A stretch of DNA of 64,000 nucleotides, taken from an uncultured Desulfobacteraceae bacterium. GTDB lineage: Bacteria > Desulfobacterota > Desulfobacteria > Desulfobacterales > UBA5852. The stretch is taken from positions 62,001 to 126,000 of the forward strand of contig CAJXSL010000001.1 in assembly GCA_913060875.1 (NCBI GenBank), read 5' to 3'. Under the pieces are notes generated by a model. It saw only the letters and a list, made by a program, of their open reading frames with translations, was not told where the DNA came from and ran no database searches. The stretch's first letter is position 1, and each line of letters opens with the position of its first letter. Below are positions 49,681 through 58,551 of the stretch, piece by piece. The position numbers and the translations under genes are program-made.

Positions 49681-49795
49681 CCCGCCGATGCTCGGCGCGG
49701 GACAATGGGAAAACCAAAACCAAAAGCCCAAAACCATTTTTAAGTCCCCTTCAAGGGGGCGGCCTGAGGCCTCCTGCTCAGTGGGAGCGTCACTC
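49681..49795. repeat. Dispersed repeat family B, copy 1
   Basis: Aligns with 57270-57382: TGCTCGGCGCGGGACAATGG, AAAACCAAAACCA, ATTTTTAAGTCCCCTTCAAG, CTGAGGCC, GTGGGAGCGTC. No ORF. Confidence 0.6.
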
Positions 49796-49909
49796 ACATG
49801 AAGTCTCCTTGTCGCAGGTGTAAACAAATTCTAATCGATTTCACACCGACCGCAAACGCAGACCGCATAATATCAACCGTTTGGACGAAAGGCTTCGCTG
49901 GCCCCACGC

Positions 49910-50680
49910 TTATGATTTGTCCTTGCGGTGATGGAAGTCTTCCAGAGCCTGGAGACGCTCCCGGGTGGCGACACAGGCCAGGCAGGCTTCGATTTCGAAG
50001 GTCATCAGGGCTTCCAGGCTGATCGGCTCCCGGGCCATGCGCAGGCCCTTCTTGATCATTTTCAGGGAAAAGGCCGCATTGGCGGCGATGGCTTCAGCCA
50101 TGCGGCGGGCGGTGGGCATTAGCTCGGCCAACGGCACACACTGATTGACGAGTCCGATGCGCTCCGCCTCGCGGCCGTCGATGTTCCGGGCGGTAAAGAG
50201 CAGTTCGCTGGCCTTGCCGGGCCCCACCAGATCCTGGAGAAGGCGCAAGGCCCCCCCCGTGACGGAAGAACTGACACGGGCCTCGGGAGACCCGATGGCG
50301 GCCTCTTCGGCCGCGATCCGGATATCGCAGGCCAGGGCCAGTTCGTATCCCGACCCCAGGGCGTATCCATTGATGGCCGCAATGGTGGGTTTCTCAAAGT
50401 GAATGATCCGGCGGGACACCGCCTGCAGGGTCTCCAGGTAATCCCGGTAGGCTTCGGGGGTGCGCGTTTTGGATTCTTTCAGGTCCGCGCCGGAGGAAAA
50501 GGCCCGGCCTGCGCCGGTGATGATGACGACCTTGACGGCCGGATCGAGACGCACCGTTTCCAGGGCATCCTGGAATTCGATCCAGAGCTGGTGGTTCATG
50601 GCATTGAGGACCCGGGGGCGATCAAGGGTGATGACGGCAACGCTGTTTTCCGTTTCGCAGCGGAGGCATTCGTATTCCAT
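49910..50680 (-). CDS. Enoyl-CoA hydratase/isomerase family protein
   Basis: A 256-residue crotonase-fold enzyme hydrating enoyl-CoA. VAVITLDRPRVLNAMNHQLW, oxyanion region FSSGADLKE, and both catalytic glutamates kept: GSGYELALACDIRIA and IGSPEARVSS. The ATG at 50680 (MEYECLRCE) is preferred because GGGAG lies 8 bases upstream; an ATG five codons earlier (50695) is the alternative. Functionally pairs with the acyl-CoA dehydrogenase at 5229. Confidence 0.9.
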   Translation of the reverse strand: MEYECLRCETENSVAVITLDRPRVLNAMNHQLWIEFQDALETVRLDPAVKVVIITGAGRAFSSGADLKESKTRTPEAYRDYLETLQAVSRRIIHFEKPTIAAINGYALGSGYELALACDIRIAAEEAAIGSPEARVSSSVTGGALRLLQDLVGPGKASELLFTARNIDGREAERIGLVNQCVPLAELMPTARRMAEAIAANAAFSLKMIKKGLRMAREPISLEALMTFEIEACLACVATRERLQALEDFHHRKDKS

Positions 50681-50711
50681 GACAATGGCTCCCATTTAAG
50701 GTGGCATTTGT

Positions 50712-51173
50712 TCAGCCGATCTCGGGCATCAGGGTCCAGGCAATGATCCAGCCGCTGGTTTCGGGATGGCGTTTCAAGCAGACGATGCCGCCGTTCTGAA
50801 ACTGGAACACGGGGTTTTCAGCGTCGCCGGTTATCAGCCAGGCGCAGAGGCGCCACATGAACGGCAGGTGCCCCACCAGCATAAGGTTGTCCTTGCTGTC
50901 GATCAGACCGGCCAGGGCCGTGACGTCGTCCATGGGGTTGAGGCCGGATTTGGTGTGCAGACCCTCGGGCGGCACCAGGGCCTTCTCGAAGATTTCGGCC
51001 GTCTGGCGGGCCCGTTTCTTGCCGCTGTGCAGGATGGTGTTCACCGGCACGCCGTAGCCCTTGGCCACACTGGCGATGCGCGTCACTGTCTCGTGTCCTG
51101 CCGGGGTCAGTCCTTTCTCCGGATCGACATCTTTGCCGTGGCATTGTCCGTGCTGAACAAGATAAAGGGCCAT
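50712..51173 (-). CDS. SixA-like histidine phosphatase family protein with QHG instead of RHG
   Basis: A 153-residue member of the branch-1 histidine phosphatase family: MALYLVQHGQCHGKDVDPEK, GLTPAGHETVTRIA, TILHSGKKRARQTAEIF, LMLVGHLPFMWRLCAWLITG. The nucleophile His (QHG), the second Arg region (SGKKRARQTA) and the GH motif are kept, but the usual Arg of RHG is Gln. SixA dephosphorylates phosphohistidine domains; this variant may be altered in activity. The frame is open much further upstream, across the divergent DHH gene, but only the ATG at 51173 begins the family fold. Confidence 0.85.
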   Translation of the reverse strand: MALYLVQHGQCHGKDVDPEKGLTPAGHETVTRIASVAKGYGVPVNTILHSGKKRARQTAEIFEKALVPPEGLHTKSGLNPMDDVTALAGLIDSKDNLMLVGHLPFMWRLCAWLITGDAENPVFQFQNGGIVCLKRHPETSGWIIAWTLMPEIG

Positions 51174-51365
51174 GATACGGATCCTCCTTGTTTTCGGTTC
51201 GACTTGGCGGTAAGATGCCGCCTTTGTTTGCCGGGCCGTTGTGTGTCGGCAGATAAAATATACTGTATCTAATATAAATCCGTTTTTATGCAAGGCCAGT
51301 CGTGTTGGATGGGGCGGATTCACGGTTTGCCGCCCGAAAACGCTGCTGGCGATGGGGGTTTTCAT

Positions 51366-52292
51366 ATGCGCATTGTTACCCGCCCTGATTTTGATGGTGT
51401 GGTCTGTGCGGTGCTTCTGCGTGAAGCGATCGACAAGGCGTTGCCGATACTCTGGGCCGAACCCGGTGACATGCAGCATGGCCGCGTGGATGTCCAAGAC
51501 GGCGATATCGTGGCCAACCTGCCGTTCCACGACCGCTGCCGCATGTGGTTCGATCACCATTATTCCAACACGCCGGCGCGTCCCTTCGAGGGGGTCTTCG
51601 AAATGGCGCCGTCCGCGGCCGGTCTGATTCACCGGTATTATGCCGATCGGTTGCAAAGGGATCATGGGGAGCTGATCCGCCAGACCGACAAGATCGACGC
51701 GGCCGACCTGTCGGAAGACGAAGTGCAGTTTCCCGAGAAATATCCTTATGTGCTGCTTTCCATGACGGTTTCCGGCCGCAACCTCGATGATGAGTCCTAT
51801 TGGAACCGGCTGGTGAATCTTCTCCTGACCGGAACGATCGATGACGTCATGGCCGATGCCGAGGTCAGAAGGCGGTGCGATCAGGTGGTGGCGGAGAACC
51901 GGGCCTACCGCGATTATCTCCGGGAGCATACCACGGTGCACGGGGTGGTGGCCGTGACGGATTTCCGGGCCCTGGATGAGACGCCCCGGGGCAACCGCTT
52001 TCTGGTGTATTCCATGTTTCCCGAAACGGTGGTCCAGATGAAAATCCGCCTGGCGGACCGCGACCGGGAAAAAGTCATCGTCAGTGTGGGGCACAGCATT
52101 TTCAACCGCAATTGCCGCGTCAACGTGGGCATACTCCTGTCCCGCTATCAGGGCGGCGGCCACCCGGGCGCAGGCTCTTGCAGCTTTCATGTCCGCCACG
52201 GCGAAGCCTATATCGGCGCCATCCTGGAAGTTCTCATGCGCAATGAACCCGTCGCGGATACCCGGCCGGCAGGGGAAAGCCCGGCATCATGA
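51366..52292 (+). CDS. DHH-family phosphohydrolase (exopolyphosphatase/NrnA-like)
   Basis: A 308-residue DHH/DHHA1 protein: MRIVTRPDFDGVVCAVLLRE (metal-binding D-x-D region), MWFDHHYSNTPARPF (DHH motif) and the C-terminal DHHA1 signature YQGGGHPGAGSCSFHV. Such enzymes cleave phosphodiester or phosphoanhydride bonds (oligoribonucleotides, pAp, c-di-AMP, or polyphosphate); which one cannot be read off. The start is the ATG at 51366, where the metal motif begins directly. The stop overlaps the next gene (ATGA). Confidence 0.87.
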   Translation: MRIVTRPDFDGVVCAVLLREAIDKALPILWAEPGDMQHGRVDVQDGDIVANLPFHDRCRMWFDHHYSNTPARPFEGVFEMAPSAAGLIHRYYADRLQRDHGELIRQTDKIDAADLSEDEVQFPEKYPYVLLSMTVSGRNLDDESYWNRLVNLLLTGTIDDVMADAEVRRRCDQVVAENRAYRDYLREHTTVHGVVAVTDFRALDETPRGNRFLVYSMFPETVVQMKIRLADRDREKVIVSVGHSIFNRNCRVNVGILLSRYQGGGHPGAGSCSFHVRHGEAYIGAILEVLMRNEPVADTRPAGESPAS

Positions 52293-53200
52293 CATCGGCC
52301 CGGCCGTCGGACAACACCCTGGTTTATGTGAAGCTCCTGCTCATGGCTGTTTTCTGGGGGGGGACCTTCATTGCCGGCAAGATTGCCGCCCAGCGCGTGG
52401 GGCCGTATTCGGCCGCCTTCCTGCGGTTTGCCATTGCTTCGATTTTTCTGAGCCTGACGGCCCTCAAACAGGAGGGGCGCTTCCCCACCCTTCAGCGGCG
52501 CAAGCTTTTCCCTGTTTTCCTGCTCGGGATGACCGGGGTGTTTGCCTACAACGTTTTTTTCTTCAAGGGCCTGAAACTGATCGAAGCCGGGCGCGCCGCC
52601 ATCATTATCGCCAACAATCCCATCTTCATCGCCCTTTTTTCGGCGCTGCTCTTTCGCGAACGCCTGACCCGGCTGCGCCTGGCCGGCATCCTGGTATCCA
52701 TTTCCGGGGCGGTGCTCGTCATTACCCGCGGCGACTGGCACATGATCGGCAGCGGTGCCGTGGGCTGGGGCGAACTGTTCATCCTGTGCTGCGTGGCCAG
52801 TTGGGTGACCTTCTCTCTGCTGGGCAAAGTATTGCTGTCCGAACTATCGCCTTTGGCATCGGTGCTCTATGCGGCCTTGTGCGGAACCCTCTGCCTGGCC
52901 CTGCCGGCCTGGCGGGAAGGGATCCTGACCGACTGGCCCACCTACCTGGCGGCGGACTGGCTGTCCCTCTTCTACCTAGGGTTTTTCGGAACCGTGCTGG
53001 GTTTCGTCTGGTATTACCAGGGCATCCAGCGGATCGGGGCCATGAAGGCGGGCGTGTTCATCAATTTTGTGCCCATCAGCGCCATCATTTTCAGTTTTTT
53101 CATCCTGCAGGAGCCCCTGACCCTGTCCCTGCTGTTCGGGGCGGCCATGGTCCTGTCCGGTGTTTACCTGACCAACCGGGCAACCCGGTCGTCATCATAG
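52289..53200 (+). CDS. EamA/DMT family transporter
   Basis: A 303-residue ten-helix drug/metabolite transporter with two EamA repeats (LLLMAVFWGGTFIAGKIAAQ and GELFILCCVASWVTFSLLGK begin the two halves). Each half has the family's motifs (AAIIIANNPIFIALFSALLF, MKAGVFINFVPISAIIFSFF). The start overlaps the DHH stop by 4 bp, so they are co-expressed. Exports a small metabolite of unknown identity. Confidence 0.9.
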   Translation: MTSARPSDNTLVYVKLLLMAVFWGGTFIAGKIAAQRVGPYSAAFLRFAIASIFLSLTALKQEGRFPTLQRRKLFPVFLLGMTGVFAYNVFFFKGLKLIEAGRAAIIIANNPIFIALFSALLFRERLTRLRLAGILVSISGAVLVITRGDWHMIGSGAVGWGELFILCCVASWVTFSLLGKVLLSELSPLASVLYAALCGTLCLALPAWREGILTDWPTYLAADWLSLFYLGFFGTVLGFVWYYQGIQRIGAMKAGVFINFVPISAIIFSFFILQEPLTLSLLFGAAMVLSGVYLTNRATRSSS

Positions 53201-53402
53201 CTCCCGACGGACTGTTCGTTTTCCTATAATCCCGCCATCGCTGCCTTGCGAGCATTCGGAGAAAGGCTTATCTTCCCCAAGATTAAGCCTGAATCCACCT
53301 TTCTACCACCATTGATGATTCGCCCGGTGCAGGCCAATGGAGATGGTCAGCAGCAGTCCGGACGGCGCTTTTCGCTTCTCTTCACGATATGGATAACGGC
53401 CC

Positions 53403-54389
53403 ATGGCCCTGACCCTGACAATCGCTTTTTCCTCCCACCGCCCGGAGACCCTGCCCGCGGCTGAAAAGCTCATGGCCGACCACGACCATATCGTGATCGA
53501 GGAGCCGCCGACCCCCGAATTCCGGCAGATGCTGGATGGGACGATGTCGGTGGCGGCCTTTTTGCAAACCGCGGATTATGAATTCCCGGTTTTTGCCGAG
53601 GCCTCCTGCCGCATGCTGCGGCGGTTGCACCAGGCCGGCAAGGGCGTTCATCCCTGTGAACCCTTTATGGACCGGTTGGTCCGGATCCACGAAGATTTCG
53701 CCCGTGGCGTCCGGCCGGCCGACCTGCCTGAAAACGGCCGGCGCTGGCCGGTCTACCAGGTGGAAAGGGACGCCACCGGCCGGTTGCTGGCGTTTTACCG
53801 GGCCACCGCGGCCGGGGATTTCGAGGCCATGGTCAAAACGGCCTGCGCGTTCGCTGCTGCCGATGCTGCGCGCTTCGTGTTGCGGGACCGCCTGCGTGCC
53901 GATGCCATCGCAGATTTGCGGGCGGATCTCCATGGCCGGGTCTACGTGGAGGCCGGATATCTGCATCTGCGGCTGCTGCGTGAATTGCGGCGCCGGCTGC
54001 CGACGGGCATTTCCATCGCACCGACGTATCTGCTGGGGGAGGTCTACCGGGCGGCGGGGCATCACAGTCATCTCTACAATCCCGGAGACCTGCTGACCCT
54101 GGCCATGATCTTCGATCGTCCCCCGGCGATGGCGCGTCAGCACCTGCTGGCCGCCCGCAGTCTGGTGTATAACGAGCTGGCTTTCAAGGGCGAAGTGTCT
54201 CCCGACGCGGATTGCTACCCGGATGCCCATGCCGATTTGGCGGCGATCCAATATGTCAACCAGCTGGCCTATGCGGACTGCCGACGCCTGTATGGCCACA
54301 TCGCCGGCCTGGACCCCGGGACTGCCTGGCAGGCCGCCACGGGACTGATTCCTGCCGAATCCAATGAGGCCGGGGGGCGTTTGTTTTAA
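53403..54389 (+). CDS. Conserved protein of unknown function (TraB/ChaN-like resemblance)
   Basis: A 328-residue cytoplasmic protein. The N-terminus ALTLTIAFSSHRPETLPAAE and HIVIEEPPTPEFRQML, then HPCEPFMDRLVRIHEDFARG, ADAARFVLRDRLRADAIADL and GRVYVEAGYLHLRLLREL, suggest a metalloprotease/esterase-like TraB or ChaN fold (early S-H and EExP, late VEAG-xLH), but I cannot assign it firmly. No signal peptide or membrane segment. Stands between the EamA gene (203-bp gap) and the PNPOx-like gene (176-bp gap). Confidence 0.72.
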   Translation: MALTLTIAFSSHRPETLPAAEKLMADHDHIVIEEPPTPEFRQMLDGTMSVAAFLQTADYEFPVFAEASCRMLRRLHQAGKGVHPCEPFMDRLVRIHEDFARGVRPADLPENGRRWPVYQVERDATGRLLAFYRATAAGDFEAMVKTACAFAAADAARFVLRDRLRADAIADLRADLHGRVYVEAGYLHLRLLRELRRRLPTGISIAPTYLLGEVYRAAGHHSHLYNPGDLLTLAMIFDRPPAMARQHLLAARSLVYNELAFKGEVSPDADCYPDAHADLAAIQYVNQLAYADCRRLYGHIAGLDPGTAWQAATGLIPAESNEAGGRLF

Positions 54390-54564
54390 TAAGATCTATT
54401 ACTGAAGGGTTGCCGATCGGGGCTTGATCCGGTATGAATCAACTGACGCTCCGGCCTTGGGGCGAACCCTGCCCGTTCGGTGGGCCGGCGATTGGCGGCA
54501 GTACCATCGGCACCCGTAACTCTGTCTGATTCGACATCTTAGCTTTCAGCGAAGCCTCCGACTT

Positions 54565-55092
54565 GTGCCGATTTACCATTCCGTTGATGAGGGAGAGACC
54601 TTGGACGCTCACGAAACCGTTCGCCGTGATATCGCGCACTTGCTTTCCGAACAACGCCTGGCGACCCTGTCGACCTGCAATGCCCAAGGGCATCCCTATG
54701 CCAGCCTGGTCGCCTTTGATGTCACGCCGGATCTCGCGGGCATCGTTTTTGCCACCTCCCGGGCGACCCGGAAGTTCGCCAACCTGATGGACAACAACCA
54801 CGCGGCCATGCTGGTGGAGAACAGCCGCAACCTCAAGTCCGATATCTATGAAGCCATGGCGGTCACGGCCTTGGGGACCATCTCAGAGCTTTCCGGCACG
54901 TCTCAGGAAACTGCGGTCGCGCACTATATCCGGAAACATCCCCATCTGACAAAATTCATCCAGGCGCCTTCCACGGCGGTGCTGCAGATGGCGGTTGATG
55001 TCTTTTACCTCGTCAATCGCTTCCAGAAAGTGATGGAATATCATGTCGGGAGAAAAGCTGATCCTGCCGCTGGCCGCGATCCGGCCGGATGA
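54565..55092 (+). CDS. Pyridoxamine 5'-phosphate oxidase-like FMN-binding protein
   Basis: A 175-residue split-barrel flavin-binding protein: RRDIAHLLSEQRLATLSTCN, GHPYASLVAFDV, FATSRATRKFANLMDNNHAA (FMN phosphate contacts), AMAVTALGTISEL. The GTG at 54565 is used, but a TTG at 54601 behind GAGGGAGAGACC is a strong alternative. It overlaps the next gene by 50 bp. Probably a flavin reductase or unknown oxidoreductase; PNPOx activity is not implied. Confidence 0.8.
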   Translation: MPIYHSVDEGETLDAHETVRRDIAHLLSEQRLATLSTCNAQGHPYASLVAFDVTPDLAGIVFATSRATRKFANLMDNNHAAMLVENSRNLKSDIYEAMAVTALGTISELSGTSQETAVAHYIRKHPHLTKFIQAPSTAVLQMAVDVFYLVNRFQKVMEYHVGRKADPAAGRDPAG

Positions 55093-57259
55093 CATCGCCC
55101 TGGCCGGCGGGAAAGGGTGCGCCCTGGCCCGCCTGGAACGCGAGGGCATCCGTGTTCCTTTCACCATCGTCGTCACCACCGGCGCCTATCAGCTTTTTGT
55201 CGACACCCATGGCCTGCAGGAGCGCATTTTCCTGGAGCTCAACCGCAAAGCCTTTGCGGACATGCGCTGGGAAGAAATCTGGGACGCGGCCCTGCGCATT
55301 CGCAATCTGTTTCTGACCCATCCGCTGCCCCCCGCCCTCGATCACCAGCTGCAGGATAGCCTCGACCGCCGGTTTGCCGATCGAGCGGCCGTCATCCGCT
55401 CTTCGGCGCCCCAGGAAGACAGTGCGGCCGCCTCTTTTGCCGGTATTCACGAATCCTACGTCAATGTGCGGGGACGGGCGCGCATTGTCGATCATGTCCG
55501 CCGGGTGTGGGCATCCCTGTGGTCGGACGCCGCGCTTCTCTACCGCCAGGAACTGGGCTTGGATCCGGAATCGAGCAGCATGGCGGTGCTGATCCAGGAT
55601 CTGGTGGTGGGCGCTTATTCCGGCGTGATGTTCACGGTGAGCCCCATGCAGGACGGCCATAGCGTGATCGAAGCCGTGCCGGGGTTGAACCAGGGGCTGG
55701 TGGACGGTCTCGTGATGCCGGCCCGCTGGATCCTGGATCGGGATACCCAGGCCGTGGTGTCCCACACCCCGTCGACGCAATCCCAGGCTGTCTTCCCGGC
55801 GGATCAGGGTGTTCGCGTGGCATCCCTTGCGGAGCCTGCCCGGCAAGGGGACACGTTGTCTTCCCGTGAAATCGAATTGATTGCCGAACAGGGGCGCCGG
55901 ATCGAATCCCTGTTCGGTGCGCCCCAGGATGTGGAGTGGACCCTTTTTGACGGTCAGGTCACCGTGCTCCAGGCCCGGCCCGTCACCACCACGGCCGCGG
56001 CCAAAAGCGACAAACGGGGCTGGTACCTCAGTTTGCGCCGCAGTTTCGAAAATCTCCAGCAGTTGCGGTCGCGCATCGAGGACGAATTGATACCGACCAT
56101 GAACCGTGAAGCCGATGAACTGGCGGCTGCGGATCTCGATGTGCTCGATGATGAGGCCCTGGCCGCTGAGGTGCGGCGGCGGGTCGACCGCAATCAGCAC
56201 TGGAGCAATGTCTACTGGACAGACTTTATACCCTATGCCCACGGGGCACGACTTTTCGGTCAGGTTTACAATGACGTTATCAAACCGGATAACCCTTATG
56301 CTTTCGCCGATCTGCTCGCGGATACCCCCATGGAGAGCCTGGCGCGCAACCGGCAGCTGGAAGAACTGGCCGGCATCGTCAGGGCGGTGCCGGCGGTGGC
56401 CGACAATCTTCGCCATGGCCGCCTGGAGCATTTGCCGTCTTCCTTTCACGCGGCCCTCGATGCGTTTGTGGCCCAATACGGGACATTGTCGTCCGGGGTG
56501 ACCGGCGACCGGGAGGGGGGGCTTGCCGACAGCACCCTGGTGCGGTTGGTGATCACTCTGGCTGAGCGTTCGCCGCAGCCGCCGATCCGCAAGAGCGTGG
56601 ATCACGAGGCCCTGGTTCGTGAGTTTGTCGAGGCCTTTCCTGCCGAGGAGCGCGACTGGGCCTGGTCTTTGCTGGACTTGGCGCGATCCAGCTACCGCCT
56701 GCGGGACGACGACAATATCTATCTTGGCCGTATTGAAGCCCAGGCGCGGCGGGCGGTGCGGGCAGCCGCCGCCCGGCTTGCCGGCGGTGGGTCGGAAAAG
56801 GCCGGGGCCGCCCTGCAGGAGGCGCTGGCGCTTATGCCGCTGGAAAAAGCCGCGTCGCCGGATCCCGACCCCGCGATATCCCCCGAATCCAGCCTGCAGG
56901 CCCGCCAGTTGGTGGGCCAGCCGGCCGGTCCGGGTATGGCCCGCGGACGGGCGCGCGTCGTGCGGTCGCCTGGCGATCTCAAGGCATTTCAGTCGGAGGA
57001 GATCCTGGTCTGCGATGCGGTGGATCCGAACATGACCTTCGTGGTGCCGCTGGCCGCGGGGGTGGTGGAGCGGCGCGGCGGCATGCTGATCCACGGGGCC
57101 ATCATCGCTCGGGAATACGGCCTGCCCTGCGTCACCGGTGTGCCGGAGGTGATGCAATTTGTTCGCACGGGGGATCTTATAACGGTGGATGGTTATCTTG
57201 GGATCGTCATCGTCAGTCCGTCATCGCCCGGCGCCGATAGGGCATCTACCTCGGCGTGA
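55043..57259 (+). CDS. PEP/pyruvate-binding domain protein (PEP synthase/rifampin phosphotransferase-like)
   Basis: A 738-residue two-module protein. Residues about 1-320 form the ATP-grasp PPDK N-terminal domain: ALAGGKGCALARLEREGIRV, AAVIRSSAPQEDSAAASFAG (RSS..ED), VEWTLFDGQVTVLQARPVT. Residues about 330-610 form a helical linker. The C-terminal swivel domain has GPGMARGRARV and the phosphoryl-carrying His in GGMLIHGAIIAREYGLPCV. No C-terminal PEP-binding TIM barrel, so it is not a complete PEP synthase; the layout resembles rifampin phosphotransferases and related dikinases of unknown substrate. It is translationally coupled to the PNPOx-like gene. Confidence 0.87.
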   Translation: MSGEKLILPLAAIRPDDIALAGGKGCALARLEREGIRVPFTIVVTTGAYQLFVDTHGLQERIFLELNRKAFADMRWEEIWDAALRIRNLFLTHPLPPALDHQLQDSLDRRFADRAAVIRSSAPQEDSAAASFAGIHESYVNVRGRARIVDHVRRVWASLWSDAALLYRQELGLDPESSSMAVLIQDLVVGAYSGVMFTVSPMQDGHSVIEAVPGLNQGLVDGLVMPARWILDRDTQAVVSHTPSTQSQAVFPADQGVRVASLAEPARQGDTLSSREIELIAEQGRRIESLFGAPQDVEWTLFDGQVTVLQARPVTTTAAAKSDKRGWYLSLRRSFENLQQLRSRIEDELIPTMNREADELAAADLDVLDDEALAAEVRRRVDRNQHWSNVYWTDFIPYAHGARLFGQVYNDVIKPDNPYAFADLLADTPMESLARNRQLEELAGIVRAVPAVADNLRHGRLEHLPSSFHAALDAFVAQYGTLSSGVTGDREGGLADSTLVRLVITLAERSPQPPIRKSVDHEALVREFVEAFPAEERDWAWSLLDLARSSYRLRDDDNIYLGRIEAQARRAVRAAAARLAGGGSEKAGAALQEALALMPLEKAASPDPDPAISPESSLQARQLVGQPAGPGMARGRARVVRSPGDLKAFQSEEILVCDAVDPNMTFVVPLAAGVVERRGGMLIHGAIIAREYGLPCVTGVPEVMQFVRTGDLITVDGYLGIVIVSPSSPGADRASTSA

Positions 57260-57269
57260 GTCTTGTGGG

Positions 57270-57382
57270 CCCCGCAATGCTCGACGCGGGGCAAGTGGAA
57301 AAACAAAACCAAGAACAGTAAACTATTTTTGAGCCTCTATATAAAGGGGTTATCTGAGGCCTTTCGTTCTGCGGGAGGAGTC
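57270..57382. repeat. Dispersed repeat family B, copy 2
   Basis: TGCTCGACGCGGGGCAAGTG, AAAACAAAACCAAGAAC, ATTTTTGAGCC, CTGAGGCCTTTCGTTCTGCG, then GGGAGGAGTC. Aligns with 49681-49795; right-end hairpin related to 5147-5165 and to CTTCCGCTTTGCGGGAAG at 58463-58480. Confidence 0.58.
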
Positions 57383-57418
57383 TAACTTCAGGGGAATTCG
57401 GCCCAAGGGGAGGATTGC

Positions 57419-58369
57419 ATGGAAGCGAAAATCAAACTGGGGATCAGCTCTTGTCTGCTGGGCAACAAGGTTCGCTGGAATGCCGGTCATCAAAGGGATC
57501 GCTATCTTGTCGAGACCTTGGGTCAGTTCGTGGAGTGGGTGCCGGTCTGTCCGGAAGTGGAAGTGGGGCTGGGTATTCCCAGGGAAACCCTGCGCCTGGT
57601 GGGGGATGTGGACAACCCCCGTTTGATCACGACCAAGACCAAAATCGATCACACGGACGCCATGAAAAAATGGGCCCGCGGGCGTTTGAAAGACCTGGCC
57701 CAGGAAAACCTGTGCGGGTTCATATTTAAATGCGATTCGCCCAGCAGCGGCATGGTGCGGGTAAAAGTCTACGGGCCGAAAGGGCAACCGGTGAAAAAAG
57801 GCGTGGGGATTTTTGCCCGGGCCTTCATGGACGCTTTCCCCCTGATCCCGGTGGAAGACGACGGCCGGTTGCACAGTCCCGCCATCCGGGAGAACTTCAT
57901 CGAACAGGTGTTTACCCTCAAGCGCTGGCGGGAAACCCGTGCGCGGCGCTCCTGTGTCGGCAACGTGGTGGATTTTCACTCCCGCAACAAATTGCTCCTC
58001 ATGGCCCACAGCCCGAAACACCTGAAGGTCATGGGGAAACTGGTGGCCGGCGGCAAGGCCAAAGAATGCCGGCCGCTCTATCACGAATACGAAACATTGC
58101 TTCTGGAAACCCTGCGGCTCAAAACCACGACGCGCAAGAACGTCAACGTACTGCAACACATGCTGGGGTATTTCAAAAAGGATTTGTCGGCCGATGAGAA
58201 GCAGGAACTGCTGGACGTTATCCGACAGTACCATCGCCAGTTAATTCCGCTGGTGGTGCCCCTGACCCTTTTTCGCCATTTCGTGCGCAAATATGATCAG
58301 CCCTATTTAAGCCAGCAGACCTATTTGAATCCGCATCCGGTGGAGCTGCAGCTGCATAATCATGTTTAG
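57419..58369 (+). CDS. DUF523-DUF1722 (YbgA-type) protein
   Basis: A 316-residue protein. N-terminal DUF523: LGISSCLLGNKVRWNAGHQR, VPVCPEVEVGLGIPRETLRL, with the conserved cysteines of this proposed Fe-S/thiol domain, CGFIFKCDSPSSGM. C-terminal DUF1722 (from about residue 190): NKLLLMAHSPKHLKVMGKLV, the hydrophobic helical part and YLNPHPVELQLHNHV end. The ATG has GGGGAGGATTGC upstream. Full-length for the family; E. coli ybgA sits next to phrB, and here a photolyase lies 4 kb downstream. Function unresolved. Confidence 0.88.
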   Translation: MEAKIKLGISSCLLGNKVRWNAGHQRDRYLVETLGQFVEWVPVCPEVEVGLGIPRETLRLVGDVDNPRLITTKTKIDHTDAMKKWARGRLKDLAQENLCGFIFKCDSPSSGMVRVKVYGPKGQPVKKGVGIFARAFMDAFPLIPVEDDGRLHSPAIRENFIEQVFTLKRWRETRARRSCVGNVVDFHSRNKLLLMAHSPKHLKVMGKLVAGGKAKECRPLYHEYETLLLETLRLKTTTRKNVNVLQHMLGYFKKDLSADEKQELLDVIRQYHRQLIPLVVPLTLFRHFVRKYDQPYLSQQTYLNPHPVELQLHNHV

Positions 58370-58551
58370 CGGGGCTTGGCGAACCGCTTATGATGGAGGC
58401 TCCGAGAGGCGCTACCGATCTGTTGTTACTGATTTGCTCTATTCCTTATGGATGAATATGGCCTTCCGCTTTGCGGGAAGATATCCAATCCTCATTCGAC
58501 CAAGCTGTGCATAAATAAAGATAGCGCGTAACCGATTCGGGGAGAATAACC

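Larger units (their letters stand above)
49097..49909. other. Long intergenic region made of repeats
   Basis: About 810 bp without a supported gene. It contains repeat family C (49352-49440), a middle stretch with small palindromes (CGCCATGCGGCG, CCCGCCGTCAGCGGG) and repeat family B (49681-49795). Apparent open frames here lack ribosome-binding sites and follow the repeats. Confidence 0.6.

Noticed and set aside
51174-52199. N-terminal extension of the SixA-like frame across the DHH gene
   Set aside because: The extension is low-complexity shadow of the real plus-strand DHH gene; the family fold starts exactly at 51173.
55013-57157. Long antisense open frame opposite the PEP-synthase-like gene
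   Set aside because: Codon shadow in GC-rich DNA; His/Arg/Gly-rich translation without domains, while the plus strand has clear motifs.
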